A program made the translations under genes and the position numbers. From contig NZ_CP071463.1 of assembly GCF_017352095.1 (NCBI RefSeq), positions 1,178,001 through 1,242,000 of the forward strand: 64,000 nucleotides of DNA, in the 5' to 3' direction. How positions within the stretch are numbered: the first letter of the stretch is position 1; each line of letters begins with the position of its first letter. Below, piece by piece: positions 18,232 to 25,058 of the stretch. The notes below the pieces were generated by a model. That model was not told the DNA's origin. It saw only the letters and a program-made list of their open reading frames with translations, and made no database searches. This DNA is from Natrinema longum (GTDB lineage: Archaea; Halobacteriota; Halobacteria; Halobacteriales; Natrialbaceae).

Positions 18232-19425
18232 ATGGTCGAAATCGCCACGCTCGGGACCTTCGCCGTGGCCGCACTCGCGAGTCTCTTCATGGCATGGGCG
18301 ATCGGTGCCGGCTCGAGCGGTTCGACACCCTTCGCCCCGGCGGTCGGCGCGAACGCGATTTCGGTAATGCGGGCGGGCTTTCTCGTGGGGCTGCTGGGCT
18401 TCAGCGGCGCGGTTCTGCAGGGTGCGAACGTCTCCGAAGCGGTGGGGACCGAACTGATCGCCGGCGACGTCACGCTCTCGTCGCTGGCCGCCACGATTGC
18501 CCTGCTCATCGCGGCCGGACTGGTGGCGATCGGCATCTTCACGGGGTATCCGATAGCGACGGCGTTTACCGTCACGGGGGCGGTCATCGGCGTCGGGCTC
18601 GCTATGGGCGGCGATCCCGCGTGGCCGAAGTATACCGAGATCGCTACCCTGTGGGTGTTGACGCCGTTCGTCGGCGGCGGAATCGCGTACGCGGTCGCCC
18701 GGGCGCTTCGCGCCGACGCACTCTCCGAAGAGTACCTCGTCGTCGTCCTCGCGGCGCTCGTCGGCGCGATCGTCGCCAACATCGAGTTCGCGATCCTCGG
18801 CTCCGGTTCCGGCGGGGAATCGATCGCACAGGCCTCGAGCGGCTGGATTCCCGGGCCGGCGATCGCCGGTACCGCCGTCGCGACGCTCGCGATCGCGGTC
18901 GTCTGGGCGGGCGTGATCGCGTTCGACCTCCGAAGCGGAACGGAACAGGGTGAGCGTCACTTCCTGCTCGTCCTCGGCGGCCTCGTCGCCTTCTCGGCCG
19001 GCGGCAGTCAGGTCGGGCTGGCGATCGGACCGCTGATTCCCCTGTCGGGCGAACTCGAGCTCCCACTGCTGGCGATGCTCGTCGGCGGCGGGTTCGGGCT
19101 CTTGCTCGGCTCGTGGACCGGCGCACCCCGAATGATCAAAGCGATCTCACAGGACTATTCCTCGCTTGGACCACGGCGATCGATCGCAGCACTCATCCCG
19201 TCCTTTATCATCGCACAGGCCGCCGTCTTCTATGGCATTCCGGTCTCGTTCAACGAGATCATCGTCAGCGCGATCATCGGGAGCGGCTACGCCGCTGCGG
19301 GTGCCGGCGGTGGCGTCAGCCCCCGCAAAATGGGCTTTACCGTCCTCGCGTGGATCGGCTCGCTGGCCGGCGCGATTATCGTTTCCTACGTCGGCTACAC
19401 CGCTGTGGGCGCAGTCCTGCTCTGA
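18232..19425 (+). CDS. PiT-family inorganic phosphate transporter
   Basis: A 397-residue integral membrane protein of the PiT/PNaS family, which takes up phosphate with cations. Two inverted halves carry the PD001131-like signature: VGANAISVMRAGFL near residue 37 and FNEIIVSAIIGSGYAAAG near residue 340. About ten hydrophobic helices are separated by a hydrophilic loop near residue 230 (FDLRSGTEQGERHF). No PhoU-like partner adjoins it. Confidence 0.9.
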   Translation: MVEIATLGTFAVAALASLFMAWAIGAGSSGSTPFAPAVGANAISVMRAGFLVGLLGFSGAVLQGANVSEAVGTELIAGDVTLSSLAATIALLIAAGLVAIGIFTGYPIATAFTVTGAVIGVGLAMGGDPAWPKYTEIATLWVLTPFVGGGIAYAVARALRADALSEEYLVVVLAALVGAIVANIEFAILGSGSGGESIAQASSGWIPGPAIAGTAVATLAIAVVWAGVIAFDLRSGTEQGERHFLLVLGGLVAFSAGGSQVGLAIGPLIPLSGELELPLLAMLVGGGFGLLLGSWTGAPRMIKAISQDYSSLGPRRSIAALIPSFIIAQAAVFYGIPVSFNEIIVSAIIGSGYAAAGAGGGVSPRKMGFTVLAWIGSLAGAIIVSYVGYTAVGAVLL

Positions 19426-19542
19426 CGCTGTCCGTCGGACCCGATGCTGGCTCGAGCGCGAACGGTGCGTGAACCGGTTCGGCCGGCAGAACGAGCCGTG
19501 TGACATCGAACGGTCTTTACACGACGGGTCGTGAGTTCGGGT

Positions 19543-20292
19543 ATGGAAGAGGACGCCGTCGACGGGACCGCTGGGAGCGGCGGGGACGACGAGACGATCC
19601 AGTGGCGACGGGACGCCAGCACCTCACGTACCGTACGCCTCCTGTGGGCGTTCGGCGTCGGTACCTTCTTCGCCGCGATCGGCACCGTCGTCTGCTGGCG
19701 ACTGTACAGGCTCGCCGGCGAAGCCGCCGGGGGAACTGGCCGAACCGTCGTCATCGCCCTCATCGTCTCGCTGGCCGCGACGACGCTCGCGATAGCCGGC
19801 TCGAGCCGGACCGAACGCCACCTCGAGCGGCTGACGCGGCGGCTCCCGATCGACGCTCCGTCGGGAGTGAGACTCCATCGGGCGATGGACGCTGCCGTCG
19901 GAACGGTCGTCATGGGAGCAGTCATCGGCGTCCTGATGGGAATCGGTCGCTACGTCTCGCGGAACGAACTCCTGAGCGTCGGTGCCGGCCCGTTTACCGG
20001 ACTGGCAGCACTGCTCGTTCCGGGCGCGCTCATCGCGCTCGTCCTCGCCTCGTTCCTGCAGTCGGTCGGCGCACTCGACCGCGAGGAACGGACGATCTAC
20101 CTCTACGAACCGGAACGGGCGATCGACCTCACGCTCATCGAGCGCGTCTCGATTCGACAGTTCGGGGACGTCACCATCCTCAGGCTCAGCTACGCCCAGC
20201 CGGACGGCCAGTACGTCCAGGGACCCCGTCGGATCGTCGTGCCGCCGGCAGTCGCGCGCGACGTCGCTGCGCTCGTCGGAGCGGAGCCCTGA
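19543..20292 (+). CDS. Membrane protein with C-terminal PH-like domain
   Basis: A 249-residue protein: acidic N-terminus, four hydrophobic helices in two pairs (about 30-90 and 115-175), then a soluble part (RTIYLYEPERAIDLTLIER to the end) with alternating strands that may be PH-like. Architecture resembles the protein at 14074-14955, but the sequences differ. Function unknown. I chose MEEDAVDGTAG, four codons after an in-frame alternative. Confidence 0.78.
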   Translation: MEEDAVDGTAGSGGDDETIQWRRDASTSRTVRLLWAFGVGTFFAAIGTVVCWRLYRLAGEAAGGTGRTVVIALIVSLAATTLAIAGSSRTERHLERLTRRLPIDAPSGVRLHRAMDAAVGTVVMGAVIGVLMGIGRYVSRNELLSVGAGPFTGLAALLVPGALIALVLASFLQSVGALDREERTIYLYEPERAIDLTLIERVSIRQFGDVTILRLSYAQPDGQYVQGPRRIVVPPAVARDVAALVGAEP

Positions 20293-20379
20293 CACGGACT
20301 CCTGTCAGTCAGTGTCGGCGCTACTCCACGGCGGTTCGGGGTTGTGCCGGAAAATCGGTACAACGGACCGTCTCATTCG

Positions 20380-21780
20380 TCACTCGTCGTTCTCGTCGAT
20401 CTCGAGCGGCGTGGTCTCGGTTTCCGTCTCCGTGTCGCCGTTCTCGTCGGGCACCTCGAGTTTCTTGAGGCGCGCTTTCAGAATGCGCGTGTTTTCGACG
20501 GTCTCGACGGTGATACGAACGCCGTCGTAGGTGATCTCCTCGCCCTCTTCGACGAGTCGGCCGGCGCGGTTGAAGATGAAGCCGGCGATCGTCTCGAACT
20601 CCTGGCCCTCCGGGAGATCGATATCGAGCGATTCGTTGACGTCTTCGATGTTGACCTCGCCCCGGACGAGAACGGTGTCCTCGTCGATCTCCTCGATCGG
20701 TTGTTCCTCGCCGCCCTCGAGGATCTCGCCGATGATCTCCTCGATCATGTCCTCCATCGTCACCAGCCCCTCGGTGGTCCCGAACTCGTCGATGACGATC
20801 GCCATGTGCATCCGGTTTTCCCGCATCTCGGTCAACAGTTCGTCGACGTTTTTCGACTCGGGGACGTGCAGCGTCGGCTGGATGAGGTCTCCGAGTTCCA
20901 GGGTTTCGGTCTCCCCGTAGTTGAGGTCACGGACGAGATCCCGGATGTGGACGACGCCTTGTACGTTGTCGAGGCTGCCCTCGTAGACCGGGATGCGGGC
21001 GTGGCCGCTCTGGATACAGGTCTCGATCGCCTCGTCGATGTCGGCGTCTTTCGGAACCGCCGTCATGTCGAGCCGCGGCGTCATCACTTCCTTGACGATC
21101 GTGTTGTTGAAACGGAAGATGCGCGTGAGCATCTCGTGTTCCTCCTCCTCTAAGACGCCCTCGCGCTCGCCGGACTCGATCATCTCCTGGATCTCGTCGC
21201 GGGTGACGTACGGCGACTCGATCGCGCCCGTCGACCCGATAAGCTTGTTGATCTGTCGAGTGAGGTAATCGAAGAGAACGATCAGCGGAAAGAGGAGATA
21301 CTCCGTGGCCTTCAGCGGTCTCGCGATTCGAATCGACCACGATTCCGTGTTCTCGACGGCATAGGACTTGGGAACGCTCTCCCCGAACAGGAGGACGAGG
21401 GCAGTGATCCCGAACGTCGCCAGCAAGACGCCGACCAGCCCCCCGAAGTAGATCGACAGGATCGCCGTCGCGATCGAAGACATCGCGATGTTGACGATGT
21501 TGTTGCCGACCAGGATGGTCACGAGCAGCCGATGGGGGTCGTCCTTGAGGCCTTTGACCAGGTCCGCGCCCGGAATATCGTCCTCGATCATCCCCTCGAG
21601 GCGGTGTTTCGGCAGGTTGAACATCGCGATCTCCGACGAGGAGAAGAAAGCGGAGAGTGCGATGAGGGCGGCGATAGCGACCACGCCGAGAACCGTTACT
21701 GTCGACTGATCGAACCCGACACCCACGACCGGGACCTCATAGGCGGCCAGCGGGACCGCAAACAGCGGAGACAACGCCAT
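20380..21780 (-). CDS. CNNM/CorC-type protein with CBS pair
   Basis: A 466-residue membrane protein with, in order: a DUF21/CNNM transmembrane domain (about 28-200, with SAFFSSSEIAMFNL and ILVGNNIVNI), two CBS domains (about 220-340; EVMTPRLDMTAVP, then HMAIVIDEFGTTEGLVTMED), and a CorC_HlyC C-terminal domain (about 360-440). CNNM-type proteins transport or sense Mg2+; the CBS pair usually binds ATP-Mg. The older name hemolysin is misleading. Confidence 0.93.
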   Translation of the reverse strand: MALSPLFAVPLAAYEVPVVGVGFDQSTVTVLGVVAIAALIALSAFFSSSEIAMFNLPKHRLEGMIEDDIPGADLVKGLKDDPHRLLVTILVGNNIVNIAMSSIATAILSIYFGGLVGVLLATFGITALVLLFGESVPKSYAVENTESWSIRIARPLKATEYLLFPLIVLFDYLTRQINKLIGSTGAIESPYVTRDEIQEMIESGEREGVLEEEEHEMLTRIFRFNNTIVKEVMTPRLDMTAVPKDADIDEAIETCIQSGHARIPVYEGSLDNVQGVVHIRDLVRDLNYGETETLELGDLIQPTLHVPESKNVDELLTEMRENRMHMAIVIDEFGTTEGLVTMEDMIEEIIGEILEGGEEQPIEEIDEDTVLVRGEVNIEDVNESLDIDLPEGQEFETIAGFIFNRAGRLVEEGEEITYDGVRITVETVENTRILKARLKKLEVPDENGDTETETETTPLEIDENDE

Positions 21781-21892
21781 TGATATACAGCGTTATAGCC
21801 GGATCGGTTAACCGTTTCCCATTTTACAACGGATCGCGGTCATCGACGCCGGCGACGACACGTTTACCCGGCCGTTTCCCCTACGTCCGCCC

Positions 21893-22198
21893 ATGAGCGA
21901 GGGTGCCACCCCACCGATCACGTTCTACCGGCTCCAGGGCTGTCCGTTCTGCGAGCGGGTTACCCGGCTGTTGAACGAGTACGACCTCTCCTACCGATCG
22001 CGGTTCGTCGAACCGATGCACTCCGAGCGCAACGCCGTCAAACGCGTGGCCGGGGTCCGAACCGTTCCCGTCATCGTCGACGAAAACACCGGCGTCACGA
22101 TGGCAGAAAGCGCCAACATCGTGAGCTACCTCGAGTCGACCTACGGCGAGGGCGACCGTCCCGACGCGGCCGCGGCGGACGCGGGAGGTGACGACTGA
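21893..22198 (+). CDS. Glutaredoxin-like thioredoxin-fold protein
   Basis: A 101-residue protein with the redox motif GCPFCERVTRLL near the N-terminus and the cis-Pro and C-terminal features RTVPVIVDENTG and MAESANIVSYLES, as in glutaredoxin or the N-terminal domain of glutathione S-transferase. It probably reduces disulfides through the CPFC pair. Haloarchaea generally use gamma-glutamylcysteine rather than glutathione. Its stop overlaps the start of the peroxiredoxin-like gene by one base, so the two are coupled. Confidence 0.92.
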   Translation: MSEGATPPITFYRLQGCPFCERVTRLLNEYDLSYRSRFVEPMHSERNAVKRVAGVRTVPVIVDENTGVTMAESANIVSYLESTYGEGDRPDAAAADAGGDD

Positions 22199-22713
22199 TG
22201 CCCGATTTCGAGGTCGTCGAACTCGGACCGACCGACCACCCCGAACCCGGCGACACCGCCCCCGAGTTCACCCGGCCGCTGGTCACCGACGAGTTCTGGG
22301 AGGACCGGACGCTGTCGGAACTCGTCGCGGAGACCGAGGGTCAGACGATCCTCGTGTTCACCCCGATGACAGGGTCGTTCCTCGCGAAGTACGTCTGGGA
22401 CGAACTCACGGAGCGAAACTGGGACGACCGCGCGGGCCGGGTCGTCGGCGTCACGGCCTCGACCCCCTACGGCGTGAAACGGCTCCTCGACGACAACGAC
22501 TATCCTTTCACGTTCTTTTCCGATCCGAGCAACGAGATCGCAGCGTCGTACGGAATCGAGCACGAACTCGACGGTATGACCGGCATCAGCGAACCCCGCG
22601 TCGCCTTCTTTGCGCTCGAGGACGACCGCACGATCACGGGCGCGTGGGTCGCCACCGACTGGCCCGACTTCCCCGACTACGACGCGCTCGAAGCGGAACT
22701 GGGCCTCGAGTGA
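22198..22713 (+). CDS. Peroxiredoxin-like protein lacking cysteine
   Basis: A 171-residue protein of the AhpC/Redoxin fold: PGDTAPEFTRPLV, the strand TILVFTPMTGSFLAKYVWDE where peroxiredoxins carry the peroxidatic Cys, FTFFSDPSNEIAASYGIE, and GISEPRVAFFALEDDRTI. The protein contains no Cys at all, so it cannot reduce peroxides by the normal mechanism. It is translationally coupled to a glutaredoxin that does have a CPFC centre. Fold assignment is firm; function is open. Confidence 0.88.
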   Translation: MPDFEVVELGPTDHPEPGDTAPEFTRPLVTDEFWEDRTLSELVAETEGQTILVFTPMTGSFLAKYVWDELTERNWDDRAGRVVGVTASTPYGVKRLLDDNDYPFTFFSDPSNEIAASYGIEHELDGMTGISEPRVAFFALEDDRTITGAWVATDWPDFPDYDALEAELGLE

Positions 22714-22767
22714 GGTCTCGAGACCGAACGATAGCTTTTTGGCCGACATGAGCCGAGTTCGAATCGA

Positions 22768-23400
22768 ATGAGCGAGTTCGACCGCGCGGCCGAAGCGATC
22801 GAGGACGGCGGACTCGTCGTCTACCCGACGGAGACGGTCTACGGCCTCGCCGCGGACGCCCTCGCGCCCGCCGCCGTCGAGCGGGTCTTCGAGGTGAAAG
22901 GTCGAGACCGATCGAAGCCGATCTCCATGGCGGTACCCTCGGTCCCGTCGGCGCTACAGTACGTCCGTGCGACCGAGCGGGAGCGACAGTTCATGGGTAC
23001 CTTTCTGCCCGGTCCGGTGACGGTCCTCTGTCGGCGACGCGGGACCGTCCCGGACGAACTCACGGCGGGGCAAGACCGCGTCGGGGTCCGAGTTCCGGAC
23101 CACGCGATCGCGTTGCGACTCTGTGAGCGGGCCGGCACGCCGATCACCGCGACCAGCGCGAACGTCAGCGGCCGGGAGAGCGCGCGCCGGCCCGCCGACC
23201 TCGATCCCGAGATCCGCGAGGCTGCGGCCGTCGTCCTCGAGGACGTCGACGAGCGAGACTCGTCGGCCCGTCAGACGGGGTCTGACAACGACGAAACCGA
23301 CGGCGGGACCGAGAGTACCGTCGTCGACGTCTCGAGCGAGATGATCCACCGCCGCGGCGCGAAGGCCGACGAGATCGAGGTCTGGCTCGAGCGCCACTGA
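22768..23400 (+). CDS. Threonylcarbamoyl-AMP synthase, Sua5/YrdC family
   Basis: A 210-residue enzyme that makes threonylcarbamoyl-AMP for the t6A modification of ANN-decoding tRNAs. YrdC-domain motifs are PTETVYGLAADAL, VKGRDRSKPISMAV, GPVTVLCRRRG, GVRVPDH and TSANVSGRESA. A hydrophilic loop of about 20 residues (RDSSARQTGSDNDETDGGTE) is inserted before STVVDVS, typical of halophile adaptation. The Sua5 C-terminal domain is absent, so this is the short YrdC-like form. Confidence 0.93.
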   Translation: MSEFDRAAEAIEDGGLVVYPTETVYGLAADALAPAAVERVFEVKGRDRSKPISMAVPSVPSALQYVRATERERQFMGTFLPGPVTVLCRRRGTVPDELTAGQDRVGVRVPDHAIALRLCERAGTPITATSANVSGRESARRPADLDPEIREAAAVVLEDVDERDSSARQTGSDNDETDGGTESTVVDVSSEMIHRRGAKADEIEVWLERH

Positions 23401-23454
23401 ATCGCCACGGTCGCGACCGCAGTCCTGAAATACGCGCTGGCGCTGTAGCCCGGG

Positions 23455-24138
23455 CTAAAACCCCAGCAGCGATCGCAACGTCCGCGTCTTGACCCCACAC
23501 TCCGCGGCGAACTCACAGGAGTCACACTTCGAGCGGTTGCTCGTCCGCGCCGGTGGGCCATCTATCTCGCGAACTGCCCGCAACGCGCTCCGATACTGGG
23601 CCTTCCGGCGCGTCGTTAGCTCTATCGAACGGATCACGCCGGAGGCCGGATACTCGAGCCAGGCCCGCTCGACCGGCTCCTTGTGTTCCCAGGCCAGCGC
23701 CTTCGCGGCCGCGACCGCCTGTACCGTCTGCGATCCCCAGACGCCGTTTTCGGGGGGTTCGCCCGCCGAGAGCAGCGCCGGCTCGAGCGGGTCGGCGAGC
23801 ACCTTGTGGACGATCCCGCGACAATGCCGGCCGGTCGCGAAGACGTCCCGTTCGCGGGGGTTCCGGAGACGGTCCCACTCCCCGTCGGCCTCGAGTCGGT
23901 CTCTGGTCGCCGTCAGCCGGTCGCGGTACCGGACCGACGGAACGGCGATCGGTTCGGCGTCGAGGTCGCCCGGTGGAGCCTCGAGCAGCGATTCGTACCG
24001 GGGCTCGAGCGCACGGATCGAGTCGACCTCGGGTGGCGGCTCGCGCTCCTCGGCCGGCAGTCGCTGCTGGTAGTAACACTTCCGGGGGCAGTAGGCGGCG
24101 GTCCGTAGATCGCTAAACGAGACGGGAGTCTGGGTCAC
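23455..24138 (-). CDS. Orphan Cas4/RecB-like protein, nuclease residues lost
   Basis: A 227-residue protein with Cas4-like layout. A first Cys region (RTAAYCPRKCYYQQR) and a terminal Cys cluster (KCDSCEFAAECGVK) would hold the 4Fe-4S cluster; the middle follows RecB/Cas4 but reads GIVHKV where active enzymes have GxxD, and LEPALLSAG where the ExK motif belongs. The start is GTG (MTQTPVSFSDL); the long upstream frame is not coding. No CRISPR array or other cas gene is in the window. Such orphan proteins occur in haloarchaea and are often annotated Cas4. Confidence 0.8.
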   Translation of the reverse strand: MTQTPVSFSDLRTAAYCPRKCYYQQRLPAEEREPPPEVDSIRALEPRYESLLEAPPGDLDAEPIAVPSVRYRDRLTATRDRLEADGEWDRLRNPRERDVFATGRHCRGIVHKVLADPLEPALLSAGEPPENGVWGSQTVQAVAAAKALAWEHKEPVERAWLEYPASGVIRSIELTTRRKAQYRSALRAVREIDGPPARTSNRSKCDSCEFAAECGVKTRTLRSLLGF

Positions 24139-24201
24139 GACCCGTCTGGCCGCGGCTTCGTATAAGAAGTCGCGCTCGGAACGGCGGTGCAAGCAGTCGT
24201 A

Positions 24202-24226
24202 CCGAGCGCGCCGTGGGCGCGCTCGG
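24202..24226 (+). terminator. 11-bp hairpin followed by T-run
   Basis: CCGAGCGCGCC and GGCGCGCTCGG form a perfect 11-bp stem with a GTG loop, followed on the + strand by CCTTTTTC. It lies in the gap between two minus-strand genes, so on the coding strand the run precedes the hairpin. It may limit antisense transcription or read-through. Confidence 0.5.
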
Positions 24227-24241
24227 CCTTTTTCATCGAAG

Positions 24242-24279
24242 TTTTTGCGCGGGGTTCGAGCGAGGACCCCGCGTAAAAA
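24242..24279. terminator. 14-bp symmetric hairpin flanked by T5/A5
   Basis: TTTTTGCGCGGGGT pairs with ACCCCGCGTAAAAA across a 10-base loop, with one G-T pair. It lies directly after the 24288-24878 gene on the minus strand. Because the arms end in T5 and A5, it can form on both strands and is the likely 3' end of that gene. Confidence 0.6.
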
Positions 24280-24287
24280 GTTCGGTC

Positions 24288-24878
24288 TTAGAAGTCCACC
24301 TCGGTCTCCATCCCCTCGGTCGCGTCCTCGAGGCCGTCCTCGCGAACGTCGGTCGTCATGCGCTCGGTGATGTCGGCGTCCGCGAGAATGCTGTCGAACT
24401 CGTCGCGGTACCGGTCGTTGGCCGTCCTGGACTGGTCTTCCGCCGCCGCGACGCGACGGTATCGACGGATCCGGGCCTCGCTGACGTCGTACTCCGCGGC
24501 GAGCGTCGCGTCGTCTTCCTCGCGGTCGCGGATCGCCGCAAGATCGACTTCGTCGGCGTCGTCGTCCCCCACCAGATGCAAGGCGAGTCGGGCCTCGAAG
24601 ACGTCCTCGGCGTCGACGCCGAGTTCGTCGGCGAGCGCCTCGTCGCTCCGGTCGTCGTAGAACCCCCGCGCGACCGCGATCAACTCCTCGTCGGAGAGGG
24701 GCGTCTCGAAGGCGTATCGCTCGCGCATCTGCTGGACGACGCTCTCGAGGCGCTCGGCGTCCGATCGTTCGTCTCGCTCGAGGGAGCCCCGGGTATCCTC
24801 CTGTGATTCGGTGATGGTTTCCTCGCCGTCGGTGACGTCGGTGAAGATATCTCGGAGTTCCTCGGTCTTTTCGTTCAT
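24288..24878 (-). CDS. Conditioned medium-induced protein 4-like
   Basis: A 196-residue, highly acidic, mostly helical protein. MNEKTEELRDIFTDVTDGEE at the start matches the haloarchaeal family annotated conditioned medium-induced protein 4, recognised from memory. The middle has two helix-turn-helix-like segments (FYDDRSDEALADELGVDAED and DDATLAAEYDVSEARIRRYR), so DNA binding is plausible. The family name comes from induction by conditioned medium in a haloalkaliphile; its molecular role is unknown to me. Confidence 0.8.
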   Translation of the reverse strand: MNEKTEELRDIFTDVTDGEETITESQEDTRGSLERDERSDAERLESVVQQMRERYAFETPLSDEELIAVARGFYDDRSDEALADELGVDAEDVFEARLALHLVGDDDADEVDLAAIRDREEDDATLAAEYDVSEARIRRYRRVAAAEDQSRTANDRYRDEFDSILADADITERMTTDVREDGLEDATEGMETEVDF

Positions 24879-25058
24879 GAGTGGACACTCCAGACGGGAG
24901 TCTATTTAAGCCTGTTGCCAGATCACGTTGGGCGAGTAAACGCACATGGAAAACAATTATAAACTAGAAATAAGGTGGGAATTTTCGCAAGACGGCGTCG
25001 GGGTTGTCTCCCGGGCGGTGTGGCAAGAATTAAGTTATAGCCCTCCCCGTCATTGGAC

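Noticed and set aside
23455-24138. Part of a CRISPR-Cas system
   Set aside because: No repeat-spacer array and no other cas gene occurs anywhere in the window; the nuclease motif is lost.
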